From positions 2,046,001 to 2,110,000 of the forward strand of contig CAWJXB010000006.1 in NCBI GenBank assembly GCA_963846775.1: a stretch of DNA of 64,000 nt. Reading direction: 5' to 3'. The position numbers and the translations under genes were made by a program. The DNA comes from CAVYXA01 sp963846775. Its GTDB lineage: Bacteria; Verrucomicrobiota; Verrucomicrobiia; Chthoniobacterales; UBA10450. Below the pieces are notes generated by a model. The model saw only the letters and a list, made by a program, of their open reading frames with translations, did not search any database and was not told where the DNA came from. Of this stretch, positions 1-8,912 are shown piece by piece (position 1 is the first letter of the stretch; every line of letters starts with the position of its first letter).

Positions 1-1471
1 CGATCTTGACTTGCGGCGGCGCGCCTTCCTGCGCCGGTTTCACTTCGGTGCGCACTTCCCTAACGACTTCGAGCGGATGCATGTTGATGTTCCCGTAGGG
101 ACAAAGCTCGGCGCACTTGCCGCAACCGATGCACCAATCTTCAATAATGATCTCGAGATTTTCCTTGCGTCGGATCGAACCGACCGGGCATTGCGTCATG
201 CAGAGCGGGTCCCGGCAAGATCGACAAGCGGTGGCGACGAGGAAATGATCGTAGCGCAAACCATCCCGGAGCAAGCGAGACACGCCATCGTGCGCCTGGG
301 CACACGCGCGGACACAGGCATCGCAGCGCGTGCAATTGTCCAAGTCGATGAGCAAGAGATTTTGCGCTTCAAACAGGCCCTGATTTAGAAAGTCGTCCAG
401 TTGCAGGCCGGCGGGAATGGTGCGCTCGTGGATGGTTTGGAGCCGCGCCTCCGCGACCGGCTCTAGTTGGGCGCGAACGTCGGGGAATTGCGCGAGCATC
501 GCATCGAATTCGCTCGCCGGAATTTTGACCACATCGACCGCATCAAGCGCGGTGCATGTGGCCGTCCGCTTGCTCGCGCGCATCAAACCGATTTCGCCAA
601 AGTAATCGCCGCGACTCAAATACGTCCGCACCATTTCGCCGCCGGGTAACGTCTGCGAAACGCGCACCATACCGGAGCGAATCAGATAAAACGCGTCGGC
701 CTCTTCGCCTTCCTTACAGATGATTTGTCCTTGATTGTAGGAGACGAGTTCGACCTTTTGCCGGAGATGCTCGATGAACTCGTCGCTCAAGGTGGCGAAC
801 AACGGCACGGTGCGCAGATGATTCGCCAACGAACGCTCCCGATATTTTTTCTCCAGCTCGACCTTGAATGAAGTGCCCTTGAACGTCGGCACTTTCACTT
901 TCGTTGTTGCCTTGGTAGTTTCCGAGACCTGGCGGTTCCCGACGAGCATGTCGAGAATGACGCGCAGCATCTCGAGCATGACGCACTCCTCGCGCGCCTG
1001 GACCGTCGCCGAGCGCGGCTGATACGTGCGGCACGTCATTTCGCCAAACAACTCACCCGGCCCGAGCTGCGCTAACGGACGGTTCACCGGAAGATCGACA
1101 TCCGCGTCGATCCCGATGAATTGGCGCTGATGAGCGCCGGCGCGGCGATCTTCCGCGTCATCGGTCAGGAAACTTCTCATTCGCGCGAAGCTGCGGCCGA
1201 AAAAACCGGTGCGTGGCCGTGTCCGCAAATGGGCCAGCGGATTGCCAATGTAAATATCGACCGTGCCGGAAACGATGTAGTAGGCGGTGGAACCGAACTC
1301 GCCTTCCTGACAAACGATTTCGCCTTTGCGATAGCGATGCAGAACCGCTGCGCCCTTGGCCCAGTTCTCGAGTTGTGCGCGCGGCAATTCTTTGAGCGCC
1401 GGCAAATATTCGATCAACTGATCGATGCTCAACGGCTCGCCGGCGGTCAATTTGCCAACGGGTTCATCCAT
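1..1471 (-). CDS. Dual cyclic-nucleotide-binding / poly-ferredoxin protein (3' end beyond left edge)
   Basis: My own reverse-strand translation gives an open frame of about 490 codons from ATG at 1471 that leaves the window without a stop. Two cNMP-binding folds are visible, each with a phosphate-binding cassette (FGEMTCRTYQPRSA near 1040-1000 and FGEIGLMRASKRTA near 580-540). They are followed by three cysteine clusters of 4Fe-4S type: CTRCDACVRAC, CRSCRDPLCMTQC and CIGCGKCAELC. The cluster order resembles HybA/DmsB-like electron-transfer subunits. I infer a cytosolic redox protein or sensor gated by a cyclic nucleotide or similar ligand. The partner oxidoreductase would lie to the left and is not visible. 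The upstream ribosome site is weak, so the exact start is uncertain. Confidence 0.82.
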   Translation of the reverse strand, partial: MDEPVGKLTAGEPLSIDQLIEYLPALKELPRAQLENWAKGAAVLHRYRKGEIVCQEGEFGSTAYYIVSGTVDIYIGNPLAHLRTRPRTGFFGRSFARMRSFLTDDAEDRRAGAHQRQFIGIDADVDLPVNRPLAQLGPGELFGEMTCRTYQPRSATVQAREECVMLEMLRVILDMLVGNRQVSETTKATTKVKVPTFKGTSFKVELEKKYRERSLANHLRTVPLFATLSDEFIEHLRQKVELVSYNQGQIICKEGEEADAFYLIRSGMVRVSQTLPGGEMVRTYLSRGDYFGEIGLMRASKRTATCTALDAVDVVKIPASEFDAMLAQFPDVRAQLEPVAEARLQTIHERTIPAGLQLDDFLNQGLFEAQNLLLIDLDNCTRCDACVRACAQAHDGVSRLLRDGLRYDHFLVATACRSCRDPLCMTQCPVGSIRRKENLEIIIEDWCIGCGKCAELCPYGNINMHPLEVVREVRTEVKPAQEGAPPQVKI

Positions 1472-1600
1472 AGGGCGACTCCGGCAGCATATTCGCCGTC
1501 CGATAGAGCGAGAAGCATTTTTCGCGACGGAGCAGAGGACTGGCGGTGTGCGCCGCAATCGCGACAAAACCTATCGGCGTACCGGGCACGAATCATTTGT

Positions 1601-1795
1601 ATGCCTGCGAAATCCAAGAAACAACAAATGGCTGCTGGCGCTGCCTTGGCCGCCAAGCGCGGTAAGCGTTCCAGGTCATCGCTCAAAGGTGCATCGCGCG
1701 GGATGTACAAGTCGATGAGCCAATCTGAGCTGCGCAAGATGGCCAAGACCAAGCGCAAAGGCAAGCCAACACGCTCGCGCAAGAAGAAGCGCTAG
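1601..1795 (+). CDS. DUF3008 family small basic protein
   Basis: The 64-residue protein begins MPAKSKKQQMAAGAALAAKR and carries the conserved LKGASRGMYKSMSQSEL core and an Arg/Lys-rich tail, which is the whole-length pattern of the DUF3008 family. The family has no established function. The strong positive charge suggests nucleic-acid association, which is inference. A longer in-frame opening begins at 1121, but that part lies antisense to the cNMP/ferredoxin gene, so the ATG at 1601 is preferred. It stands alone, followed by a repeat-bearing gap. Confidence 0.8.
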   Translation: MPAKSKKQQMAAGAALAAKRGKRSRSSLKGASRGMYKSMSQSELRKMAKTKRKGKPTRSRKKKR

Positions 1796-2070
1796 AACGC
1801 ATCTGGCCTCTGCTCAAGAACACCATCCAGGTGCGGTGTTATCTTCGCGGTGGGCCGGCGGGCATCTTGTTCCGCCAAAGAAGGGGTCGGACTCGCCGCG
1901 GCGAGCCTGTGGGGCAACCGGGCGCCCCCTGGTTAGGGTTTTCGTCGGCCGTCTCGGCCGAAGCGAGTCTGTCCTGTGGCGGACGAAGATACCTGCGCTC
2001 CGAGTCGAGTTGAGGTTGCTACGAAGGCGCAGTGCGTCAATCATTTAACCACTACATCGTGAAAGCGCGC
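1796..2070. repeat. Intergenic gap with palindromic repeat copy
   Basis: No gene is supported here. Around 1892-1905 there is a 5-4-5 hairpin (CTCGC-CGCG-GCGAG). From 1963 to about 2001 the segment GCGAGTCTGTCCTGTGGCGG and its continuation closely match the reverse complement of part of the 90-bp element found inside the amidohydrolase gene at 18481-18570. This is a second, intergenic copy of that repeat family. The promoter of the downstream regulator probably lies in this gap too, but I cannot fix it. Confidence 0.6.
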
Positions 2071-3522
2071 ATGGACCTGCAGCCGACCATTCTAATTGTC
2101 GATGATGAAAAGCATACGCGTGATGGGCTGCGCCGATTACTGGAGAACGATTACGACGTCTATGTCGCCGCCGACATCGCGGGGGCGATGGGCCTGCTCG
2201 AACGCGAGCCGATCGATCTGCTCCTGACCGATCTCCGCCTCGTGGGCGAGGACGGAATGCAATTGATTGATCGTGCACTGAAGCTGCCGCAACCGCCGAT
2301 TTGCATCATGATGACCGCCTACGGTTCGGTCGATACCGCGGTTGAAGCGATGAAGCGCGGAGCCTACGATTTCGTGACCAAACCACTGAACCTCGATAAA
2401 GTGGAAATACTCATCGCGCGCGCCCTCAAAGGGCGAAATCTGGAGCAGGAAAATCGCGTCCTGCGGCAACAAGTCGACGAGCGTTACGGCTTGGAAAACA
2501 TCATCGGCGGGTCTCCCGCGTTGCACGAAGTGCTGGAAACAATCAAACAAGTCGCGCCTTCGTCGGCGAATGTGTTGATCGAGGGCGAGAGCGGGACGGG
2601 AAAAGAACTGGCCGCGCATGCGATTCACAATCTGAGCCGGCGCACCAAGGCGAAATTCGTTGTCGTCCATTGCGCCGCTCTCTCGCCGACTCTGCTCGAA
2701 AGTGAGTTGTTTGGACACGAGAAAGGGGCCTTCACCGGAGCGCACGAGCGCCGGATTGGCCGGTTCGAGCAGGCGACTGGCGGCACGATTTTTCTCGATG
2801 AGGTCTCGGAGATTCCGCTCAGCACGCAGGTGAAATTGCTGCGCGTCATGAGCGAAGAGCGTTCGTTCGAGCGCGTCGGCGGAAACCAGACGCTGCGCGC
2901 TGATGTCCGATTGATCGCCGCGACTAACAAACATCTGGAAACGGTCGTGCGCGAAGGAAAATTCCGCGACGATCTTTTCTTTCGATTGAACGTGGTTCGG
3001 ATCACGATGCCGCCGTTGCGCGAACGCAAGGACGACATTCCTCTGCTGGTGCGAGGGTTTCTGCGGCATTTTGCAAAAGAGAACGACAAATCAATTGTCG
3101 ACCTTACCGGCGACGCTATGAACGCATTGCTCACTTATAATTGGCCGGGCAACGTGCGCGAGCTGCGGACCGCGATCGAGCACGGCGTCGTCATGGCTAC
3201 CGGCCCGAAGATTACCGTGCGCGATCTGCCGAGCGCGGTGCGCCAGGCCGCGGGAGCAACCTTGCCGCGTGGGATTTCGCCCGCCCAAGCCTTTGGCGAA
3301 AAGGCCAGTCCTCTCGATCTGCGCGAGACAGAGAAAAAGTTGATCATGCAGGCACTTGCGGCGACAGGTGGCAACGTGACCGCCGCCGCGAAGAAACTTG
3401 GCATCAGCCGGCGCACGCTCCATCGGAAGATCAACGAAATGAAAGTCGAGAACTCTGCACCCTCTGAAGAAGCCGCCATGCCGACCGCCGCCACTCGCGC
3501 AACGAAGGAGAGTCCTTCCTAA
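2071..3522 (+). CDS. Sigma-54-dependent response regulator (NtrC/AtoC class)
   Basis: The product has 483 residues. An N-terminal receiver domain shows the acidic pair VDDEK, phospho-acceptor Asp54 (TDLRL) and Lys104 (TKP). A central AAA+ domain carries Walker A GESGTGKE, the sigma-54-contacting GAFTGA loop and Walker B GGTIFLDEV. A C-terminal Fis-type helix-turn-helix reads NVTAAAKKLGISRRTLHRKI. These define a phosphorylation-controlled ATPase that opens RpoN promoters, and rpoN itself is in this window. ATG 2071 is chosen because it places the receiver at the usual distance, although the frame is open from 2032. The cognate kinase is not adjacent. The next gene starts 3 bases downstream, so the two are co-transcribed. 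Confidence 0.93.
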   Translation: MDLQPTILIVDDEKHTRDGLRRLLENDYDVYVAADIAGAMGLLEREPIDLLLTDLRLVGEDGMQLIDRALKLPQPPICIMMTAYGSVDTAVEAMKRGAYDFVTKPLNLDKVEILIARALKGRNLEQENRVLRQQVDERYGLENIIGGSPALHEVLETIKQVAPSSANVLIEGESGTGKELAAHAIHNLSRRTKAKFVVVHCAALSPTLLESELFGHEKGAFTGAHERRIGRFEQATGGTIFLDEVSEIPLSTQVKLLRVMSEERSFERVGGNQTLRADVRLIAATNKHLETVVREGKFRDDLFFRLNVVRITMPPLRERKDDIPLLVRGFLRHFAKENDKSIVDLTGDAMNALLTYNWPGNVRELRTAIEHGVVMATGPKITVRDLPSAVRQAAGATLPRGISPAQAFGEKASPLDLRETEKKLIMQALAATGGNVTAAAKKLGISRRTLHRKINEMKVENSAPSEEAAMPTAATRATKESPS

Positions 3523-3525
3523 CCA

Positions 3526-5271
3526 ATGCCGGGTAGCGCAGAGTTTGTCCAACGCGTGGTTCACACGCTCGAGACCGGCCGGCCCGCGATTTGGCTACGG
3601 CGCTCTTTGGTTGTGGCCTTGATCGGCGGGATCTCACTTTTCTATTTGCTGAGCGAATTTCGCGGTCTCGCGACTTCGCAGGCCATGGACCAGGCGCAGA
3701 TGGCACGCGAGATCGCACGCGGCCATTTTTGGCAGACGAAATATACGCGACCGCGCGTGATTGGTCAGTTGCTCATCCACGGCAAGAACGTGCCGCAAGC
3801 GGCCTGGATCGACACCTACAACGCGCCGTTGCCGCCGCTGGTCAATGCCTTTGCCCTTTTCCCAGTGAAATCGCACTGGAAGATGACAACGGCGGACGTG
3901 ATCTACATCGGCGACCGAGCGATCGCCGCGATGTCGATCGTCCTCTTTCTGCTCTCGGTCGTGGTTCTCTTTTTCATTGCTCGACGTTTGTTCGATCAAC
4001 GCCTCGCCCTGATGGCCTGCCCCCTCGTCCTGCTCGGCAACATATTCTGGCAGTATGCGCTTTCCGGTCTACCCCAGATGCTGATGCTGTTGCTGTTTAA
4101 CGCAACGATGTACGCACTCGTTCGCGCGATCGAGGCGCGATCTGGCGGCGGGCGCGTCGGTCTGTGGCTTGCCCTCGTCGGCCTCGGCTTCGGTCTGCTT
4201 GCGCTGAGTCATGCCCTAACGATATTTATTTTCGTCGCAGCCCTCATTTTCTTTGTCTTCTTCTTTCGCCCGCACGGTTGGGCGGCGCTGATTCCGCTGG
4301 CCGTTTTTGCCGTTGTTTACTTCCCATGGCTCGTCCGCAACTATCTCGTGTCCGGAAATCCCGCTGGTCTGGCGTTTTATTCCGCGCTCGATGGGATCGG
4401 CCACACCGAAGCGGGTTGGATGCGCCACCTCAGTCTGAACCTGGAAGGAACGGCTGGGCCTCTCGCCTTCGAGGGGAAGATCGTGAAGAATTTCTTCCTC
4501 CAAGCCGGCAATCTTTTCGGTTATTTCGGCTACAGCGTGGTGGCGATCGTCTTTTTCGCTTCTCTCCTTTACGTTTTTAGGCGGCGAGACACTGGCACGT
4601 TTCGCTGGGTGTTGCTCGCGATGTGGATTGGTGCGGTCGCAGGAATGTCGATCTTCGGTCTGAGCGAAGAGCAGGGCTTTGCCGCAAACCAGCTCCACTT
4701 GCTCTTTGTGCCGCTGATGACTTGCTACGGACTGGCGTTCCTTCTGGTGCAATGGCGCCGGCTCAAAATCCAACTGCGCGTGGCACGGATCGGCTTTGTT
4801 ACGCTGCTCTTCGTGCTCTGCGCGTTGCCGTTCATCTTTATCCTGCCGGGATTGAAACCGGCTGAAGGGACGATTCGCTGGCCGCCGTACGTGCCGCCGT
4901 ACATCGCCGTGCTGAACGATTGGATGAAGCCTAACGAGATCACCGCCAGCGATATGCCTTGGGCGGTGGCCTGGTACGCCGATCGGCGCGCGCTGTTCGT
5001 TCCCGAGACCGTAAAAGAAATGACCGACATCAGCGATTACCGGATTCTTGGCGGCCCCGTTTATGGTCTCTATCTCACGCCGATCAGCGGCAGCGAGAAC
5101 AAACTCGGCGACATCACCAAGGGCGAATATAACGGTTGGGCCGCAGTCATTTCCCGCAGCGTGAATCTCGAAACATTTCCGCTGAAATGGCCCGTCTTGC
5201 TCGGTTTGGATAACGAGTGCATTTTCCTGAGCGACCATAATCGAGAGGAAGCGGCGGCGGGGACACCATGA
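3526..5271 (+). CDS. GT39/ArnT-like polytopic membrane glycosyltransferase
   Basis: The 581-residue protein starts with a cytoplasmic stretch and one membrane span, then an extracytoplasmic acidic motif MDQAQMAREIARG (Asp55) typical of the first loop of dolichol/undecaprenyl-phosphate-sugar transferases (PMT/ArnT fold). About ten hydrophobic spans follow up to residue 440, then a soluble tail of about 130 residues. It probably moves a sugar from a lipid carrier to an envelope acceptor; donor and acceptor cannot be read from the sequence. It follows the sigma-54 regulator with a 3-base gap and precedes glmM, which fits a link to cell-wall sugar supply. Confidence 0.75.
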   Translation: MPGSAEFVQRVVHTLETGRPAIWLRRSLVVALIGGISLFYLLSEFRGLATSQAMDQAQMAREIARGHFWQTKYTRPRVIGQLLIHGKNVPQAAWIDTYNAPLPPLVNAFALFPVKSHWKMTTADVIYIGDRAIAAMSIVLFLLSVVVLFFIARRLFDQRLALMACPLVLLGNIFWQYALSGLPQMLMLLLFNATMYALVRAIEARSGGGRVGLWLALVGLGFGLLALSHALTIFIFVAALIFFVFFFRPHGWAALIPLAVFAVVYFPWLVRNYLVSGNPAGLAFYSALDGIGHTEAGWMRHLSLNLEGTAGPLAFEGKIVKNFFLQAGNLFGYFGYSVVAIVFFASLLYVFRRRDTGTFRWVLLAMWIGAVAGMSIFGLSEEQGFAANQLHLLFVPLMTCYGLAFLLVQWRRLKIQLRVARIGFVTLLFVLCALPFIFILPGLKPAEGTIRWPPYVPPYIAVLNDWMKPNEITASDMPWAVAWYADRRALFVPETVKEMTDISDYRILGGPVYGLYLTPISGSENKLGDITKGEYNGWAAVISRSVNLETFPLKWPVLLGLDNECIFLSDHNREEAAAGTP

Positions 5272-5298
5272 GAAAAAGTCTTCACCACGCCTGATGGA

Positions 5299-6681
5299 AT
5301 GCAGACAAAGAAGATTTTCGGAACCGACGGCGTGCGTGGCGTGGCCAACGTTGAACCGGTCACGGCGGAAACGGCGCTCAAGCTCGGGCGCGCGGCGGCA
5401 TATGTTTTTGCGGAATTAAATCCGCGCCGCACGCCAACCGGAGCGCGTCCGAAGATTGTGCTGGGCAAGGATACGCGGCTTTCCGGTTATATGCTGGAGA
5501 ATGCGCTGGTCGCCGGGATCACATCCTTAGGCGCGGATGTTCTCTTGATCGGACCTTTGCCTACTCCCGGCGTGGCCTACATCACCCGGTCGCTCCGGGC
5601 CGATGCCGGAATTGTTCTGACCGCTTCGCATAATCCTTATGAGGACAATGGGATCAAATTTTTCCGGCACGACGGTTACAAGCTGGACGATCAAATCGAA
5701 ACGCGGATCGAGCAGCTCGTTTTCACCGGTGAGATCGATTCGATTCGGCCCATCGCCAGCAAGATCGGCCGCGCCACTCGCATCGACGACGCGCTGGGCC
5801 GTTACGTCGAGTTCGCCAAGGCGAGTTTCCCGAGAAAAATGGCGCTCGAAGAAATGCGTGTCGCCGTCGACGTGGCCAACGGGGCCGCTTACAAATCCAC
5901 CCCGTGCGTTTTGCGCGAGTTGGGCGCCGATGTGACCGTAGCCCACAATGAGCCTAACGGAATGAATATCAACGGCGGTTGCGGCAGCATGCATCCGGAA
6001 GAAATCCAGCGGATTGTGCAAACGAGCGGTGCTGATGTCGGAATTACTCACGACGGCGATGCCGATCGCGTTCTGCTTTGCGACGAAAATGGCGCGATGG
6101 TCGATGGAGACGAAATTCTCGCCATCGCCGCCCTCGATTTTTTGAACTCGAAACGACTTCGCGACGACACTCTGGTCGCGACCGTCATGAGCAACTTCGG
6201 CCTGAATGAGACGCTCGCCGCGAACGGCGGTAAAGTCGTGCGCACCAAAGTGGGCGACCGTTATGTGATCGAGGAAATGATGAAACAGAATTTCAATCTT
6301 GGCGGCGAACAAAGCGGCCATATCATTTTCCGCGATTTCACGACCACCGGCGACGGCATTATCAGCGCCCTCCAGATTTTGCGAATCATGCACGAGACCG
6401 GGCAACCGCTCAGCAAACTGGCCGCGTGTCTAAAAAAATATCCACAAGCCCAGCGAAATCTGGCGGTAAAATCGAAGCCGCCGCTGGAGGAGCTCACCGA
6501 GGTGATCAAGCTCGTTAGCCAAACGGAGAAAGAACTGGCCGGCAAAGGGCGCGTCCTGCTGCGTTACTCCGGCACCGAGCCCAAGATTCGTTTGCTGATC
6601 GAAGGCCGCGACTTCGATAAGATCGACCAGCATGCCAATCGCATCGCCGAGGCCATTCAAACCGCAATTGGCACAAATTAA
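5299..6681 (+). CDS. glmM: Phosphoglucosamine mutase
   Basis: The enzyme interconverts glucosamine-6-phosphate and glucosamine-1-phosphate for UDP-GlcNAc, peptidoglycan and LPS synthesis. All family marks are present in 460 residues: N-terminal KIFGTDGVRG, phospho-serine loop TASHNPYEDNG (Ser110), metal loop DGDADR, sugar-binding GGEQSGH and phosphate-binding RYSGTEPKIR. Length is normal. The gene follows the membrane transferase by 27 bases and is probably in the same transcript. Confidence 0.96.
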   Translation: MQTKKIFGTDGVRGVANVEPVTAETALKLGRAAAYVFAELNPRRTPTGARPKIVLGKDTRLSGYMLENALVAGITSLGADVLLIGPLPTPGVAYITRSLRADAGIVLTASHNPYEDNGIKFFRHDGYKLDDQIETRIEQLVFTGEIDSIRPIASKIGRATRIDDALGRYVEFAKASFPRKMALEEMRVAVDVANGAAYKSTPCVLRELGADVTVAHNEPNGMNINGGCGSMHPEEIQRIVQTSGADVGITHDGDADRVLLCDENGAMVDGDEILAIAALDFLNSKRLRDDTLVATVMSNFGLNETLAANGGKVVRTKVGDRYVIEEMMKQNFNLGGEQSGHIIFRDFTTTGDGIISALQILRIMHETGQPLSKLAACLKKYPQAQRNLAVKSKPPLEELTEVIKLVSQTEKELAGKGRVLLRYSGTEPKIRLLIEGRDFDKIDQHANRIAEAIQTAIGTN

Positions 6682-6769
6682 CGATGATATTTCAATGCGC
6701 TCATGAGAAACCCAGCATTAAGATACTGGGCTATCATCATCTGATACCCTTTCGGCCAGAACCGACATA

Positions 6770-7459
6770 ATGATGCTGCCGCGAATCATCGAAGCTCTGT
6801 TGTTCAGCGCCCAGAAACCCCTCTCGGTCAAAGAGATTGTCGATGTGCTGCGGCGCGCCGGCGGTGAGGACGAATTTTCCCCTAATAAGTTTGCCAAAGT
6901 GCGCGAGGCCGAAGTCGCCGCGGCGCTGGAGCAACTCAAGATCGAATGTATCGAACAACAACGCGCGTTTCAGCTCGGCGAAAAAGCTGAAGGCTGGCAC
7001 CTCGCAACCGATCCAAAATACGCGCAGTGGGTGCGCGAACTTTTTCCCGCAGCCAAGCCGGCCCGACTCACCGCGCCCGCGCTCGAGACGCTTGCGATTA
7101 TCGCCTATCGGCAACCGATCACGCGCGCCGATGTCGAAGCGGTCCGCGGTGTCAACATCGACGGTGTTCTGCAGACCCTGATGGAGCGCGGCCTGGTGAA
7201 GATCGCCGGCCGCGCTGAAATTCCCGGCCGGCCGCTCCTCTACGAAACGACGCAATTCTTTCTCGACCACTTCGGCCTTCGCACCCTGGATGAGTTGCCT
7301 AACGTGGAAGAGTTGCGCAGGCGCGACTTGCCAAGCGCCCGCCCCATCGGCGATGCCAGCCCGCCGGGGTCATCCACCTTCGCCAAGGCTCAGGCGGAAA
7401 AGCCGACCCCGGCTACGGCGCCGGACGCCACGCAAGAGCAACCGACGTCGCTTCAATAA
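6770..7459 (+). CDS. scpB: Segregation and condensation protein B
   Basis: The 229-residue protein begins LPRIIEALLFSAQKPLSVKEI and contains LETLAIIAYRQPITRADVEAVRGVN, the conserved winged-helix signature of ScpB. It is a non-SMC subunit that works with ScpA and SMC in chromosome compaction; scpA is not adjacent. A low-complexity Pro/Ala tail of about 45 residues follows the second winged helix. The start is ATGATG, so either 6770 or 6773 is possible. Its stop overlaps the convergent small membrane-protein gene by a few bases. Confidence 0.93.
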   Translation: MMLPRIIEALLFSAQKPLSVKEIVDVLRRAGGEDEFSPNKFAKVREAEVAAALEQLKIECIEQQRAFQLGEKAEGWHLATDPKYAQWVRELFPAAKPARLTAPALETLAIIAYRQPITRADVEAVRGVNIDGVLQTLMERGLVKIAGRAEIPGRPLLYETTQFFLDHFGLRTLDELPNVEELRRRDLPSARPIGDASPPGSSTFAKAQAEKPTPATAPDATQEQPTSLQ

Positions 7460-7740
7460 TTCCGGGGAAGGCGAGACAGCGCTTGGAACGCGGCGATTAC
7501 CGGCCAGACCGACAACGCAGTGATCACGCCGAACAGCGCCAGCTCCAGTGCGTAATCGATTCTCGCTTCCATGCCGAAAAACCCGGCACCGAGTTTCCAA
7601 AAGCCGTGCACATCGCGCGGCGCACGGCACTTTCTGACGCCAGCGCAGGACGGGCTCGGCTTGAATTGATAATGGTAATCCGTCAGCGGTCGGCCCTGAC
7701 GTTTGGTTGGTTGGGGGTTGAATTGCGGTGTTGGTTTCAT
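7453..7740 (-). CDS. Small single-span membrane protein, unknown
   Basis: The 95-residue product starts MKPTPQFNPQPTKRQGRPLT, a basic, proline-rich cytoplasmic segment, and ends with one clear membrane helix (LELALFGVITALSVWPVIAAF) before a short charged tail. The start at 7740 is preferred over an in-frame opening further upstream because AAGGA and AGGAG elements lie just upstream on the reverse strand. It converges with scpB and overlaps it by 7 bases. I do not recognise the family; a verrucomicrobial lineage-specific protein is likely. Confidence 0.55.
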   Translation of the reverse strand: MKPTPQFNPQPTKRQGRPLTDYHYQFKPSPSCAGVRKCRAPRDVHGFWKLGAGFFGMEARIDYALELALFGVITALSVWPVIAAFQALSRLPRNY

Positions 7741-8271
7741 CTCCTGTGGTTTCCTTTCTTTGTTGACTCTCCAGAGAACGAACAAGCCGGCGGGTGCAGG
7801 ACATGTCGATCTCTCGGCCCGAAACTCGGTCGGGCGGCCGGCGCAAAAATCGCGCGGTTCAGTTCGACCACTGGGGTTCCCCGAACGCGTTTCGGGGTCT
7901 CCAACTTGGCGATCCGCCTGCCGCAGGCAGGCAGATCAATCAAAAAATCACGCTTCTATTTACAACGAGCTGCCGAGTTGTCCAGCAAGTCGTCCACGTT
8001 TCTGTTGTAAGTGCCTCTACCTGAAGCCAAAATACCGTAACATTTTTTCCAGTTTCGGCCCGTAGGGCTCATTGTAGCCGGGTCCGGCTTGTCCGCCCGC
8101 AGCCTGGGCGAATGAGGATGACGCCGGCTGGCGAAGATGTGGCCCGGTTCGGGCCCGGGGTCACCGCTCCAACTCGGCGATCCAGCCCCAGGCGGAGCCA
8201 TCTTGTGGCAAATGGGATGGCTCTGACACGGCAAGATCGACAGCGTGTTTCCTGCTGATAACCTGCGTCAA
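7741..8271. other. 530-base gap without a convincing gene
   Basis: Several open frames exist but none shows a recognisable domain or sensible composition. The stretch holds a repeat-like CTGCCGCAGGCAGGCAG tract near 7918-7934, a CATTGTAG hairpin-tail-like motif near 8071, and a copy of the 10-mer AAGATCGACA at 8233-8242. The promoter of the small membrane-protein gene should lie at its left end. Confidence 0.5.
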
Positions 8272-8823
8272 ATGGACGCGCCCGATTGGGTTTCGCTAAG
8301 CGATGAGCAACTGCTCGAGCGCCGGATTTCCAGCCTCGAGCTGCGACTTGAAGGCACACCGCTCGAGCCGCTCATCAAACAGCCGCCCCGATTGTTGCTC
8401 GTTGCAATCAAAACTGAACACAGAACAATTCTGGCGGCGCATTTGCGCGCCTCATTGTAGCGGTGGAACAACTTGCAGCATCATGAAATGCGGATGCGCG
8501 TTCGACCACTCGACCGCCTCGCGCCTTGTTTCGAAAAATCGATCGACCACGATAGCGTTGCGTTGAGCTGCCGTCCGTCCACAGGCGCGTGCCGCTTTGC
8601 GACTCACCACGGCGGGCCCGGTATCGACCGCCACGCACGGACGATCGGGGAAGATAACTTTGCTCCCATACGGAATTCGTTTCGGATCGACCGCGCAAGG
8701 TCCGGAATGCAACCGTCCGCCTGTACTGGCGTATTTGCCGGATCCTCCTGCACCGCTTGCCATCACATTGGCGATGAGTCGTTCGTGCCAATCGGGATCC
8801 CGGCGATTTTCATTCCGTTTTTC
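8272..8823 (+). pseudogene. Interrupted copy of the downstream metallopeptidase gene
   Basis: Codons 1-37 (8272-8382, MDAPDWVSLSDEQLLERRIS to LEPLIKQ) match the N-terminus of the intact protein at 10482 (MESPDWVSLTDEELLEWRIS to LEPLIKQ). A second segment, 8758-8823, matches the next conserved block (CHHIGDESFVPIGIPAIFIPF versus CHIGDEWFVPIGIPAIFIPF). In the intact gene these blocks are 45 bases apart; here they are about 375 bases apart and out of register. Nothing downstream of the second block is left. This is a remnant of a duplicated gene, split by foreign sequence and truncated. Confidence 0.8.
8452..8763 (-). CDS. 3D-domain (lytic transglycosylase-like) fragment, antisense inside the pseudogene
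   Basis: The frame gives 103 residues with the three aspartates of the 3D domain in order: AVDPKRIPYGSKV, AVDTGPAV and VVDRFFETRREAVEW. The glycine-rich lead (SGKYASTGGRLHSG) matches the domain's beginning. 3D domains occur in peptidoglycan-cleaving or spore/envelope proteins. No signal peptide or cell-wall-binding module is visible, and the upstream part runs antisense into the pseudogene. I therefore take it as a truncated, possibly non-functional gene carried by the sequence that split the metallopeptidase copy. Confidence 0.55.
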   Translation of the reverse strand: MASGAGGSGKYASTGGRLHSGPCAVDPKRIPYGSKVIFPDRPCVAVDTGPAVVSRKAARACGRTAAQRNAIVVDRFFETRREAVEWSNAHPHFMMLQVVPPLQ

Positions 8824-8912
8824 ACCTGGCAATGAGATCGGCGCATCGCCACCACTGCTCTTGACGGTTTCGTTGGGAAGCGGCCATACTCGCCGCCTAC
8901 CGGAGGACTACC

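Noticed and set aside
2137..3069. Long open frame on the minus strand (310 codons) opposite the sigma-54 activator.
   Set aside because: It is the antisense shadow of a gene with full domain evidence; its own translation has no domain and odd composition.
4216..5238. Long minus-strand frame (340 codons) opposite the GT39-like gene.
   Set aside because: Shadow frame; highly charged translation without any motif.
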